Shown piece by piece: positions 19,738 to 29,056 of a stretch of DNA of 64,000 nt; positions within the stretch are counted from its first letter, which is position 1; each line of letters opens with the position of its first letter. The position numbers were made by a program, and so were the translations under genes. This DNA comes from Methylophaga thalassica MP (GTDB taxonomy: Bacteria; Pseudomonadota; Gammaproteobacteria; Nitrosococcales; Methylophagaceae). The DNA lies in NCBI RefSeq assembly GCF_000214595.1, contig NZ_AFIG01000003.1, positions 124,001 through 188,000 of the forward strand, in the 5' to 3' direction. The notes below the pieces were generated by a model. That model ran no database searches and was not told the origin of the DNA. It saw nothing but the letters and a program-made list of their open reading frames with translations.

Positions 19738-21263
19738 TGCTGTCTCAGCTTCCTATCCTGCTAATTCTATTACCTTTATTAGGCGGCATATTGACCTTAT
19801 TTGCCCGCCCCAAAGGAATAGCCTTACAACGCCTACTCAGTTTGTTTTTTACTGCTGCCCTGCTGTTACTCAGTATTTATACGGTCTCCATTGCTAATAG
19901 TGGTGATTATTCTGTTTATTTACTGGGTAACTGGACAGCACCGTTTGGGATTGTGATGGTACTGGATAAACTGTCAGCCCTGATGGTATTGCTGACCTCT
20001 ATTCTGGCCGTTGTTGCCCTCGCTTATGCCATCAGCCAGAATACCGACAAAAATGGGCAACACTTTCATGTCTTATATCAAATACAACTGTTTGGATTAA
20101 ACGGCGCTTTTCTGACAGGTGATTTATTTAATCTGTTTGTCTTCTTTGAAGTATTGTTATTAGCTTCTTATGGTTTATTGCTGCACGGTGGCGGTCGTCT
20201 GCGCACCAAAGGCGGACTGCACTATGTAGTGATTAATCTGGTCGGTTCCAGCTTGTTTTTGTTTGCGGTTGGTACGTTATATGGCATTTTGGGTACACTC
20301 AATATAGCCGATATGTCGACACACATCGTTCAATTAGATTCGATGGACCAAGGTATTGTCGCAGCAGCTGGCCTGCTGCTTCTGGTGGTATTTGGCATCA
20401 AGGCGGCCATATTTCCACTCTATTTATGGCTGCCCGGAGCCTACGCAAATACGTCAGCTGCGGTAGCCGCTTTATTTGCCATTATGACCAAAGTGGGTTT
20501 ATACGCCATAATTCGGGTTCACGGCACCTTATTTTCAGAGCAAGCAGGCGCTTTAGCTGGGCTGCATGCCGATGTGGTATTAACCCTTGGGCTAGTGACA
20601 TTGGCTATGGCCGTTTTGGGTGTATATGCCGCTCGTTCATTAAAAGAACAAACCGCTTTTCTGATTCTCGCCTCGGTAGCCACTTTATTAATCGGTATCG
20701 GTATTAACACCACGGATGCTATGGCTGCCACTTTGTATTACCTCATCCATTCCACGCTGATTGGTGCTGGCTTATTCCTATTGGCAGACATCATAGCCAG
20801 AGCAAGAGGCTCGTATTCAGATAGATTGCGGGCGGGCGCCCCTATCAAACAGGCTGTTTTCCTGGGTTCTATCTTTTTCATTACCACGATTGCCATTGTC
20901 GGCATGCCACCGTTATCAGGTTTTATTGGCAAAGTCATGATTTTGGAAGCCGCGATGAGTAGTGCTTTCAGTACCTGGATTTATGCCGTTATTCTGGTGG
21001 GCAGTTTATTGATGATTATGGCAATGGCGCGCTCGGGCTCGATTTTGTTTTATCAGGTAGACAGCTCTCTGGATGACGATGGTGAGAAGTTAAATATTCG
21101 TGCCACGGCTATGGCATTAATTTTAGTGTTCGCCAGTCCTGTATTAGTCATCGCTGCCGGCCCCATCTCTGAATTTACCCAAAGCGTGGCTTCACAACTC
21201 AGCAATCATCAAAGCTATATCAATGCGGTGATGAGCCAGCCAGCCTATCAGGGAGGAAAATAA
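19734..21263 (+). CDS. mrpD: Mrp antiporter subunit D
   Basis: 509 residues, about 14 helices, homologous to NuoM/N. The conserved helix LFNLFVFFEVLLLASYGLLLHGGG holds the essential Glu, and FGIKAAIFPLYLWLPGAYANTSAAVAALFA holds the channel Lys. Pairs with MrpA as the second antiporter-like pump unit. Overlaps mrpC by 4 nt; mrpE begins 2 nt downstream. Confidence 0.95.
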   Translation: MMLSQLPILLILLPLLGGILTLFARPKGIALQRLLSLFFTAALLLLSIYTVSIANSGDYSVYLLGNWTAPFGIVMVLDKLSALMVLLTSILAVVALAYAISQNTDKNGQHFHVLYQIQLFGLNGAFLTGDLFNLFVFFEVLLLASYGLLLHGGGRLRTKGGLHYVVINLVGSSLFLFAVGTLYGILGTLNIADMSTHIVQLDSMDQGIVAAAGLLLLVVFGIKAAIFPLYLWLPGAYANTSAAVAALFAIMTKVGLYAIIRVHGTLFSEQAGALAGLHADVVLTLGLVTLAMAVLGVYAARSLKEQTAFLILASVATLLIGIGINTTDAMAATLYYLIHSTLIGAGLFLLADIIARARGSYSDRLRAGAPIKQAVFLGSIFFITTIAIVGMPPLSGFIGKVMILEAAMSSAFSTWIYAVILVGSLLMIMAMARSGSILFYQVDSSLDDDGEKLNIRATAMALILVFASPVLVIAAGPISEFTQSVASQLSNHQSYINAVMSQPAYQGGK

Positions 21264-21264
21264 G

Positions 21265-21753
21265 ATGTGGCGTAAATGCTTTCCTCATCCTTTTCTGACC
21301 CTAGCGTTATGGGTCATCTGGTTATTACTGAACAATACCCTTTCTGCTGGTCAGATGATTTTGGGAGGACTTCTCGCGATCTTTATTCCCTGGTTTAGTG
21401 CCGGTTTTTGGGAAGAACGCATCAGTGTCCGTCGACCATGGCTAATAGTGAAGTTTTTTGCCTCCGTGCTCTGGCAAATCATTATTGCCAATATTCATGT
21501 CGCGCGCTTAATTCTGATGTCTTCAGACAGACTGAGACCAGGCTTTGTTGAAATCCCCCTGGATTTAACCTCACCGCTAGCTATCAGTATTCTCGCCAAT
21601 ACTATTTCACTGACACCTGGCACGGTGACCTGTGATTTGTCTCAAGATCAGAAAAGCCTGTTGATTCATGCCTTACATATTGATGATGCCCAAAGCACCA
21701 TTGATGAAATCAAACAGCTCTTTGAAAAACCGTTAAAGGAGATTTTCAACTAA
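21265..21753 (+). CDS. mrpE: Mrp antiporter subunit E
   Basis: 162 residues, two or three N-terminal helices and a hydrophilic C-terminal domain. The conserved segment is PLAISILANTISLTPGTVTCDLS followed by HALHIDD. Needed for assembly of the Mrp complex. GAGGAAAATAAG precedes the start, and the stop codon overlaps the mrpF start by 1 nt. Confidence 0.94.
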   Translation: MWRKCFPHPFLTLALWVIWLLLNNTLSAGQMILGGLLAIFIPWFSAGFWEERISVRRPWLIVKFFASVLWQIIIANIHVARLILMSSDRLRPGFVEIPLDLTSPLAISILANTISLTPGTVTCDLSQDQKSLLIHALHIDDAQSTIDEIKQLFEKPLKEIFN

Positions 21754-22022
21754 TGCTGAATATCGCCATCATTACTGCCTGTGTTATGGTCTGTACAGCT
21801 CTTTTATTGAGCCTGTATCGTCTTCTTATCGGTCCTAGCGTGCCAGATAGAATCCTGGCTCTGGATACGCTTTATATCAATTCTATTGCGCTGCTTATCC
21901 TGCTGGGCATTTTTCTGCGAAGTAATCTTTATTATGAAGCCGCCTTGCTGATTGCCCTAATGGGCTTTATGGGCACACTCGCGCTCAGTAAATATCTGCT
22001 TCGCGGCGACATTATGGAATAA
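21753..22022 (+). CDS. mrpF: Mrp antiporter subunit F
   Basis: 89 residues, three helices. RLLIGPSVPDRILALDTLYINSIALL is the MrpF signature with the conserved Asp residues. Standard length. mrpG follows after 3 nt. Confidence 0.94.
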   Translation: MLNIAIITACVMVCTALLLSLYRLLIGPSVPDRILALDTLYINSIALLILLGIFLRSNLYYEAALLIALMGFMGTLALSKYLLRGDIME

Positions 22023-22025
22023 GCC

Positions 22026-22352
22026 ATGTTAGAAATTTTATTATCTATTCTGATTATTCTGGGTGGTTTTTTCACACTGGTTGGCTCATTAGGTTTGTTT
22101 AAGCTACCTGATTTTTATATGCGTTTACATGGGCCCACCAAAGCCAGCACACTCGGCGTTGGTGCAGTGCTGGTCGCTTCGGCTATTCATTTCAGTGTGA
22201 AAACAGGTGATATCAGCCTGCATGAAATCCTTGTCACCTTATTCTTATTTATCACAGCCCCGGTCAGTGCACATTTGATGGCAAAGGCAGCACTTCATAT
22301 TAAAGTCAGACAAGAAAAACGCACACTCAATAAATCTGATCAGGAGCAGTAA
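22026..22352 (+). CDS. mrpG: Mrp antiporter subunit G
   Basis: 108 residues, three helices. GSLGLFKLPDFYMRLHGPTKASTLG is diagnostic of MrpG. The tail is basic and hydrophilic. The last Mrp gene; its stop overlaps the yaiI start by 1 nt. Confidence 0.94.
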   Translation: MLEILLSILIILGGFFTLVGSLGLFKLPDFYMRLHGPTKASTLGVGAVLVASAIHFSVKTGDISLHEILVTLFLFITAPVSAHLMAKAALHIKVRQEKRTLNKSDQEQ

Positions 22353-22798
22353 TGCATATCTGGGTCGATGCCGACGCCTGTCCGGCTGTTATTAAAGAAA
22401 TCCTGATTCGGGCATCAAGACGCACCTCGCTACCGCTTACCTTTATTGCAAACCACGCTATTAAGGTGCCGGCAGATAACCAGATCCAGTTTATTCAGGT
22501 CGCCTCCGGTTTTGATATGGCCGACAATGAAATTGCCAGCCGTGTCCAGACGAAAGACTTAGTCATTACGGCTGATATTCCACTTGCCAATGATGTCATC
22601 GACCGCGGTGGCATCTGTCTCAGCCCCCGTGGTGAGTTAATGGATAAAAGTAATATTGCCGCCCGTCTCACCATGCGTAATTTTATGGATACCATGCGTT
22701 CAAGTGGTGTAGATACCGGCGGTCAAAACGCATTTAATCATCGTGACAGAATGCAATTTGCCAACCAGCTAGACAAAATTATTCAATCGTCTATTTAA
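22352..22798 (+). CDS. yaiI: YaiI/YqxD (DUF188) family protein
   Basis: 148 residues. The N-terminal IWVDADACPAVIKEILIRA and the later VITADIPLANDVIDRGG are characteristic of the DUF188 family, whose fold is related to PIN-type nucleases (clustered Asp residues). The biochemical role is not established. It is coupled to mrpG by a 1-nt overlap, which probably reflects co-transcription and not a role in ion transport. Confidence 0.92.
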   Translation: MHIWVDADACPAVIKEILIRASRRTSLPLTFIANHAIKVPADNQIQFIQVASGFDMADNEIASRVQTKDLVITADIPLANDVIDRGGICLSPRGELMDKSNIAARLTMRNFMDTMRSSGVDTGGQNAFNHRDRMQFANQLDKIIQSSI

Positions 22799-22871
22799 CA
22801 AAAAACCGAATAATCGGAACATCCCTATTGATAATTCTGTCCTAGCGATGGTTTTCACAAAGGAGAGAGAA

Positions 22872-23396
22872 ATGATAAATGATTCAATAGATCGTTACGG
22901 AAGTATCACCCGTTTTTTCCACTGGTTAGTGGCTGTTCTGGTTTTCCAGCAATTCTTCAAATTTGCTGACCGGATTAACGATGGTAAACATTGGCTGGGG
23001 GATACATTCGGTCCCTATCATGTCTCGATAGGTGCAATCATTATGATTCTCGCCATATTGCGTTTGTTATGGAGCATGAAACAAAAAAACCAACGGCCGA
23101 TTATTGAAGGTGCCAACAGTAAACTGGTAAAAACGGTTCATGGCATCATGTACTTCTGCCTGATTGCCATGCCACCGCTCGGCGCACTCTATATTCATGG
23201 TCATGGTTATCCGGTGAAAGTATTTGGTCAGGTACTCATCGAAAAGCCAGCTGATAAAGTACAATGGGCACATGACATCGGCGAGTTACACTCAATATTA
23301 GCTATCGTACTTGCCATTTTGGTGGTTGGTCATATTGGTGCCGCTCTCTATCATCACTTTATTCGAAAAGACGATACCCTGCGTCGTATGGCATAA
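22872..23396 (+). CDS. cytochrome b561
   Basis: 174 residues, four membrane helices, a di-heme inner-membrane electron carrier of the bacterial b561 family. The four likely heme-ligating histidines are in RFFHWLVA, GPYHVSIG, KTVHGIMYF and GELHSILAI. The frame is open from 22848, but the ATG at 22872 has AAAGGAGAG 6 nt upstream and places RYGSITRFFHW at the usual distance from the start, so the shorter form is used. Ends at a shared terminator. Confidence 0.92.
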   Translation: MINDSIDRYGSITRFFHWLVAVLVFQQFFKFADRINDGKHWLGDTFGPYHVSIGAIIMILAILRLLWSMKQKNQRPIIEGANSKLVKTVHGIMYFCLIAMPPLGALYIHGHGYPVKVFGQVLIEKPADKVQWAHDIGELHSILAIVLAILVVGHIGAALYHHFIRKDDTLRRMA

Positions 23397-23397
23397 A

Positions 23398-23428
23398 ATA
23401 AAAAGCCCGGTTTGAAACCGGGCTTTTT
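23398..23428. terminator. bidirectional rho-independent terminator
   Basis: AAAAGCCCGGTTT and AAACCGGGCTTTT form a near-perfect hairpin with T-runs on both strands, between cytochrome b561 and rep. Confidence 0.92.
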
Positions 23429-25450
23429 TTATTTCAGCATCTGACGGATATTCGATAAGTGGGCTTTACCGCGCTCTTTACGTTCTTCCGGATCCGCCTG
23501 TGTTTTTTCAGACATCCAGATCAGATCATCAGACGGTAGTTCACGAAGAAAACGACTTTCCTCACACTCCATCTTTTCGCCATAGCGTTTACGCGTATTG
23601 GCCATAGTCATGACCAGACTGCGTTGTGCTCGGGTAATGCCGACATAGGTCAGGCGACGTTCTTCTTCAATGGTGCCTTCTTCGATGCTGGTGCGATGAG
23701 GCAGAATTTCTTCTTCCATGCCAATCATAAATACATGAGGAAACTCCAGACCTTTTGCTGCATGTAAGGTCATCAAATGCACGGCGTCGGCCTGATTTTC
23801 GTCTTCCTGGCGATCCAGAATATCCATCAGCGTCAAACGGGCAGCAATATCACCAATACTTTTCTCTTCTGTGTCGTTTTCGATGATACGTTCGATCCAG
23901 CTCAGTAACTCGAGCACATTATCCATGCGGCGTTCGGCTTTGTTTGGATCACCACTGGTTTCTTCCAACCAGCCACGATATTCGATTTCTTCGACCATAT
24001 CGCGAATGGCGCTCATTAAATCACCACGTTTTGCCCGGTCAGCAATATCGACTAGCCAATTAGCAAAATGTGTCAGGTTGATAATGGCTTTTTCAGGCAG
24101 CTTTTCTGCCAAGCCCATCTCAAAGCAGGCACCGAACAAGCTGGTCTTACGTTCAGAAGCATAATTACCCAGAGCTTGTAATGTACTTGAACCTATACCA
24201 CGACGCGGGGTGTTAATGACCCGCAGAAAGGCATTGTCATCATCCTGATTGGCCAGCAGGCGCAGATAGGCCATGATGTCTTTGACTTCAATCCGTGAGA
24301 AAAACGACGTCCCGCCCGTTAGAAAATAAGGCACATTATGTTCACGTAATACACGTTCAATCGGTCTGGACTGATGATTACTACGATAAAGAATCGCGTA
24401 ATCCTTGAAATTCGCCTGATGTTTCAGCTTGTGATAAAGCAGCTCAGAGACGACTTTTTCCGACTCATGATCATCATCACGACAACCAATAACCCGAATC
24501 GGATCGCCCTCTCCTAACGCACTCCATAATTGCTTTTCAAACACATGGGGGTTATTACGAATCAAGGTATTTGCGACACGGAGAATCCGGCTCATGGAAC
24601 GATAATTCTGTTCCAGTTTAATCAGCTTCAAACGCGGATAATCGGTCTGTAACTGCGCCAGATTTTCTGGCCTTGCACCACGCCATGAATATACCGACTG
24701 GTCATCATCCCCCACCACGGTCAGTGCTTCCCGTATACCGACCAGTTGTTTAACCAGCTCATACTGACAGCCATTGGTGTCCTGATACTCATCCACCAAC
24801 AGATAGTGAATACGTGCCTGCCACTTTTTTAAAACATCATCATGTTCACGGAATAACACCACAGGTTTGAGGATCAGATCATCAAAATCAACCGCGTTGT
24901 ATGCCTGCAAAGCAGCGGTATAAAGCGGGTACACTTTCGCCGCAGCCATCTGGGTACCGGCTTCGGCAATTTGCATCGCTTTCTCAGGCAGAATCAGCTG
25001 GTTTTTCCACTCTGAAATTTGCCACTGCACTTGCTCAGCGTGTTCACTATCGGCAGCAAAATCACGCCCCATCAGATCACGTAAAACCGCCAGACTGTCT
25101 TGCGCATCAAAAATAGAAAATCCACTGCGATAGCCCAGCGATTTATATTCACGACGCAGAATATTTAATCCCAAGGTATGAAAAGTCGACACCATCAAAC
25201 CACGTGCTGCCGCTGAATTTTGGCGACTGGCCATGAGTTCAGAAACCCGGGTTTTCATTTCACGTGCGGCTTTATTGGTGAAAGTCACCGCAGCGATATT
25301 TTTTGCAGAAATGCCACATTGCTCTATCAGATAAGCAATTTTTCGGGTAATAACTCGCGTCTTACCACTACCGGCACCGGCTAAAACGAGAAGAGGTCCA
25401 TCTATATGACGCGCAGCTTCCTGCTGCTGCGGATTAAGATCATTCAGCAT
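23429..25450 (-). CDS. rep: ATP-dependent DNA helicase Rep
   Basis: A superfamily 1A 3'-5' helicase that clears protein roadblocks ahead of the replisome. Motif I is LAGAGSGKTRVITRKIAYL near residue 20, motif II VDEYQDTN, motif III GDDDQSVYSWRGA and motif VI TYVGITRAQRSL. The frame is open up to 25492, but AGAGG upstream of the ATG at 25450 and the family start (LNPQQQEA) favour that site. It gives 673 residues, the same length as E. coli Rep. The Rep assignment over UvrD rests on length and the short C-terminus. Confidence 0.93.
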   Translation of the reverse strand: MLNDLNPQQQEAARHIDGPLLVLAGAGSGKTRVITRKIAYLIEQCGISAKNIAAVTFTNKAAREMKTRVSELMASRQNSAAARGLMVSTFHTLGLNILRREYKSLGYRSGFSIFDAQDSLAVLRDLMGRDFAADSEHAEQVQWQISEWKNQLILPEKAMQIAEAGTQMAAAKVYPLYTAALQAYNAVDFDDLILKPVVLFREHDDVLKKWQARIHYLLVDEYQDTNGCQYELVKQLVGIREALTVVGDDDQSVYSWRGARPENLAQLQTDYPRLKLIKLEQNYRSMSRILRVANTLIRNNPHVFEKQLWSALGEGDPIRVIGCRDDDHESEKVVSELLYHKLKHQANFKDYAILYRSNHQSRPIERVLREHNVPYFLTGGTSFFSRIEVKDIMAYLRLLANQDDDNAFLRVINTPRRGIGSSTLQALGNYASERKTSLFGACFEMGLAEKLPEKAIINLTHFANWLVDIADRAKRGDLMSAIRDMVEEIEYRGWLEETSGDPNKAERRMDNVLELLSWIERIIENDTEEKSIGDIAARLTLMDILDRQEDENQADAVHLMTLHAAKGLEFPHVFMIGMEEEILPHRTSIEEGTIEEERRLTYVGITRAQRSLVMTMANTRKRYGEKMECEESRFLRELPSDDLIWMSEKTQADPEERKERGKAHLSNIRQMLK

Positions 25451-25519
25451 CAACGCCTCTGAAAAACAACATGAGCAACCGAGTGTTGCCACTCAGTGAT
25501 AACGTGAAACATATGGACA

Positions 25520-27025
25520 TTAATAACCTACATCAAGCCGGCGATAACTGATGGCTTCGCTAAGATGTTCAGTTTGTATTTGACGACTTCCAGCAAGATC
25601 AGCAATCGTTCTGGCGACTTTTAAAATGCGATGATAGGCACGGGCTGATAAGCCCAGACGAATAATCGCTTTTTCTACCAGTTGATAATCTTGTTCAGTC
25701 AACAGACAAACTTCCTCTATCTCTTTTTGTTCCAGCAAATTATTCGCTTTACCCTGTCTGTCGAGCTGTCTGTGGCGCGCCTTTTCTACTCGATGGCGAA
25801 CCTGCTCAGAATGCTCTGCAGTAGCATCAGCCGCTTGATTTCGTAATAAACGTTTATCCACTGCAGGTACCTCGACCAGCATGTCGATTCGGTCCAGTAA
25901 CGGGCCGGAGACTTTAGCACGATAGCGACGAACTTGCTCTTCTGTACATCGACAACGCGACTCGCCAAGATAACCGCAAGGGCATGGGTTCATCGCTGCG
26001 ACAAGTTGGAAACGTGCTGGAAACTCCGCCTGCTGTGCCGCTCTTGAAACCGAGATTTTGCCAGATTCTATCGGTTCGCGCAGTACTTCCAATACGCGGC
26101 GGTCAAACTCGGGCAGTTCATCTAAAAAAAGTACGCCATTATGCGCTAACGATATTTCTCCCGGTCTGGGTTGACTGCCACCGCCCACCAATGCCACGGC
26201 TGATGCAGTGTGATGCGGTGACCGAAATGGCCGCTGACGCCATTGAGCCGGATCAAAACCATTAGAGGCAATAGAATGTATGGCGGCTGTTTCCATAGCT
26301 TCAGCTTCTGACATGGAAGTTAATATTCCGGGCAGTCGGCTGGCCAGCATCGTTTTGCCGGTTCCTGGTGGTCCACAAAAAAGAAGACTGTGTGAACCTG
26401 CAGCTGCAATCTCTAAAGCACGACGCGCATGTGACTGCCCACGAATATCAATCAAATCCGGATACTCAGGTTCAGTTGATATATCATCCGGTATTTCAGC
26501 CAGATTCAATAATTGCTGTCCATGCAAATGAGCGCATACAGCCAGCAAACTATCCGCACCAAAACACTGACATTGCTCAATTAGCGCTGCTTCACTGGCA
26601 TTGGCTGAGGGTAAAATCAAAACACGTTTAGCTGCAGAAGTAGCCAGCGCTGTTGGCAAAACACCACGTACAGAACGACACTCTCCGGCCAGACCTAATT
26701 CACCAATAAACTCTTTGTCAGCAATCGCTTTTAAGGGAATTTGCCCTGATGCCGCGAGTATTCCTAACGCAATAGGCAAATCAAATCGCCCGCCTTCTTT
26801 AGGTAAATCAGCGGGTGCTAAATTAATGGTGATGCGTTGCTGAGGAAAATTAAACTGTGAGTTCAAAATAGCAGAACGCACCCTGTCCTTACTTTCTTTG
26901 ACTGCGGTTTCAGGCATCCCCACAATCGACAAACTGGGCAAACCATTCGATAAATGCACTTCTATGGTGACTGACTGGGCATGTATACCTGTCACCGCAC
27001 GGCTATAGACCTTAGCGATACTCAT
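25520..27025 (-). CDS. comM: YifB/ComM family Mg-chelatase-like AAA+ ATPase
   Basis: 501 residues. The N-terminal Lon-protease-like domain (1-170) precedes the AAA+ core with Walker A GPPGTGKTMLASRLPGI near residue 218, the MNPCPCGYLG zinc-like loop and LFLDELPEF as Walker B. ComM acts as a branch-migration helicase that extends heteroduplex during natural transformation; whether this organism is competent cannot be seen here. Full length. Adjacent to rep on the same strand, 69 nt apart. Confidence 0.93.
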   Translation of the reverse strand: MSIAKVYSRAVTGIHAQSVTIEVHLSNGLPSLSIVGMPETAVKESKDRVRSAILNSQFNFPQQRITINLAPADLPKEGGRFDLPIALGILAASGQIPLKAIADKEFIGELGLAGECRSVRGVLPTALATSAAKRVLILPSANASEAALIEQCQCFGADSLLAVCAHLHGQQLLNLAEIPDDISTEPEYPDLIDIRGQSHARRALEIAAAGSHSLLFCGPPGTGKTMLASRLPGILTSMSEAEAMETAAIHSIASNGFDPAQWRQRPFRSPHHTASAVALVGGGSQPRPGEISLAHNGVLFLDELPEFDRRVLEVLREPIESGKISVSRAAQQAEFPARFQLVAAMNPCPCGYLGESRCRCTEEQVRRYRAKVSGPLLDRIDMLVEVPAVDKRLLRNQAADATAEHSEQVRHRVEKARHRQLDRQGKANNLLEQKEIEEVCLLTEQDYQLVEKAIIRLGLSARAYHRILKVARTIADLAGSRQIQTEHLSEAISYRRLDVGY

Positions 27026-27199
27026 ATTCCATCCTTGGTTGAGCGTGTTTGAAAAATAATATTAGCCTATCTTTTTTTATATTGTCGTGAAACTTGTCGG
27101 ATAAATAACGGACGAAAAAAGCGTAGATTTTTACGAAAGCGGTTGCTTATGTTAATTTAGTAGCGCACAACCCATCCAATACAAAACTCCGGAGTTTTT

Positions 27200-28363
27200 A
27201 TGCACAAGCCTAGCTTGAGGACTATTTTTTTATTAATTTCAAGCACCTTCACCAATATCGCCATCGCTGACCAAGTTGTTCTGGACGATGGCAGTCTGCT
27301 GAAAGGGACTGTCAAACAAGTCGCAAATGGTCAGCTAATCATGGATACCGCCTTCGCCAACGAAGTAACCATTGATTATGCTCGGGTGAATCAAATCACT
27401 ACTGACAAAAAGTTTTTGGTTGAACTGGAAAGTCGTGATCGTATCGTAGGTAAACTCAGTGTGGATAGTAATGGCCAGTCGCAACTGAGCGATACCGCTT
27501 TTGGCTCAGTGAATATCGATCCCAAAAATATAAAAAATGTCTGGGCGACCGATGCTACCAAACCACAAATTCTTGCTGTACAGCAGGAATACCAAGATGA
27601 AATAAAAACACTGAAAGCGGACAAAGAAAAAGAAGTAGAAGATCTGAAATCCTCCTATGAAACTGCTCTTACAGCGCTAAGAGAAGAACGTAATCGCTTA
27701 CGTGATCCCTGGAGCGGCAGCATCGCGATGGGTATCACCGGTGCCTCAGGTAACACCAACCGTTTTGGCGCACATGGTCGGGGTGAATTAAACCGTGAAA
27801 CTGATCAAGAGCGTATGAACATCTACATGGAAGTTAACTTCCAGAAAGAGGATGGCGAGCAGACAGCCAATCAAAAACTGGCTGGACTTTCATTGGAACG
27901 TGATATCAGCGAAATGTGGTTTGCCAGAGGCTCTGCCGACTTTGAAATTGATGATTTTGAAGAGCTGGATTTACGTGCCATCGCCGCAGCGAGTTTAGGT
28001 CGATTTTTCATTCGTGAAGATGATCTGAAATTCAAAGGTTTTGCTGGTCTCGGTTATCGTTTTGAGAGCTACTCAGACGGCACCAATGAGAAAGACCCAA
28101 CGGGTGTGCTGGGTTACGACGTGAAATACAAAATGAATAGCAAACTGAGTCTATTCCACGACTTCACTTATTACCCCTCATTTAGTAGCCCAGGTAAAAA
28201 CTACCTGATCGTGACCAACTTTGGTGGCGAAATGCCGATTACTGAGAAAGAAGACTGGAAAGTACGTGCAAGCCTACGTAGCAAGTACAACAGTCAGCCA
28301 GCACAAGATGCTGAAAGCACAGACACCACCTACCAGATGAATCTGGTGTATGACTGGGACTAA
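27200..28363 (+). CDS. DUF481 family outer-membrane beta-barrel protein (YdiY-like)
   Basis: 387 residues. A signal peptide (1-24, cleaved after AIA-DQ) is followed by a periplasmic domain of two repeated beta units (VVLDDGSLLKGTVKQV; LESRDRIVGKLSV), a charged coiled coil (130-165), and a C-terminal barrel of about 200 residues starting at WSGSIAMGITGASGNTNRFG, the DUF481 hallmark. It ends with an aromatic-rich strand (YQMNLVYDWD). Induced by salt or acid in other bacteria, but the true function is unknown. CGGAG lies upstream of the ATG. Confidence 0.88.
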   Translation: MHKPSLRTIFLLISSTFTNIAIADQVVLDDGSLLKGTVKQVANGQLIMDTAFANEVTIDYARVNQITTDKKFLVELESRDRIVGKLSVDSNGQSQLSDTAFGSVNIDPKNIKNVWATDATKPQILAVQQEYQDEIKTLKADKEKEVEDLKSSYETALTALREERNRLRDPWSGSIAMGITGASGNTNRFGAHGRGELNRETDQERMNIYMEVNFQKEDGEQTANQKLAGLSLERDISEMWFARGSADFEIDDFEELDLRAIAAASLGRFFIREDDLKFKGFAGLGYRFESYSDGTNEKDPTGVLGYDVKYKMNSKLSLFHDFTYYPSFSSPGKNYLIVTNFGGEMPITEKEDWKVRASLRSKYNSQPAQDAESTDTTYQMNLVYDWD

Positions 28364-28380
28364 TTAAAGTAGTCTGAAAC

Positions 28381-28408
28381 AAAAAAGGCGCCCTGAGGCG
28401 CCTTTTTT
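28381..28408. terminator. bidirectional rho-independent terminator
   Basis: AAAAAAGGCGCC, loop CTGA, GGCGCCTTTTTT: 12 perfect pairs between convergent genes. Confidence 0.94.
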
Positions 28409-28426
28409 GTTATCTCTGATAGCGTA

Positions 28427-28741
28427 TTAATCTAAATAGCTACAGCAGTAATCAACCAACTCTAAGATCTGGATATCAAATGATGAGTTAGCTGGCACAT
28501 TGAATGACTCGCCAGCGCTTACATCAATCCACTGAGCATCGCCTTTCAGACGATAAGTCAATTTACCGGCCAGAATTTCCATCAATTCTGCTTTTTCTGT
28601 ACCAAAGGTAAATTCACCCGGCATCATAATGCCTAATGTTTTGTAGCTGCCATCAGCAAATGTCACTTTACGGCTGGTCACATTACCATCGAAATAAACG
28701 TTTGCTTCACGTGTGACCGTGACATTAGTAAATTCAGACAT
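28427..28741 (-). CDS. ppnP: pyrimidine/purine nucleoside phosphorylase PpnP
   Basis: 104 residues, single cupin domain. Motifs VYFDGNVTSRKV, TLGIMMPGEFTFGT, EILAGKLTYRL and VPANSSFDI match PpnP (formerly YaiE, DUF1255), which cleaves nucleosides with phosphate to give free bases and ribose-1-phosphate. Full length. It lies 10 nt downstream of ubiK in the same direction. Confidence 0.95.
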   Translation of the reverse strand: MSEFTNVTVTREANVYFDGNVTSRKVTFADGSYKTLGIMMPGEFTFGTEKAELMEILAGKLTYRLKGDAQWIDVSAGESFNVPANSSFDIQILELVDYCCSYLD

Positions 28742-28751
28742 ATTTTTTCTC

Positions 28752-29000
28752 TTATTTAGGTGGGTTTTCTAACTCGGCGACACGATGTTCCAGTGCCTCC
28801 AACTTTTCACGGGTACGTAACAACACTTGAGCTTGCACATCAAACTCTTCACGCGTGACCAGATCCAGTTTGGTAAATGTCGCGGTGAGGGCTGCACGGA
28901 TATTCTTTTCAGCATCTTCCTGCATTTGCACTAAACCTGGTGGTAATGCTTTGCTGATGCTTTGTACAACTTCTTCAATTTTTTTGGTATCAATCATCAT
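28752..29000 (-). CDS. ubiK: ubiquinone biosynthesis accessory factor UbiK
   Basis: 82 residues of the BMFP (YqiC) family: an amphipathic N-terminus (IDTKKIEEVVQSISKALPPG) and a C-terminal coiled coil (LLRTREKLEALEHRVAELE). UbiK binds UbiJ and supports aerobic ubiquinone synthesis. GGGGAAAG lies upstream of the ATG. Confidence 0.93.
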   Translation of the reverse strand: MMIDTKKIEEVVQSISKALPPGLVQMQEDAEKNIRAALTATFTKLDLVTREEFDVQAQVLLRTREKLEALEHRVAELENPPK

Positions 29001-29056
29001 CTTTCCCCTTATATCTCTACGACTATTCTACGGCATTTAAAAACAGACTCAATTTG

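Noticed and set aside
25984-26843. Plus-strand frames opposite yifB
   Set aside because: Overlap a well-conserved ATPase in antisense, and none resembles a protein family.
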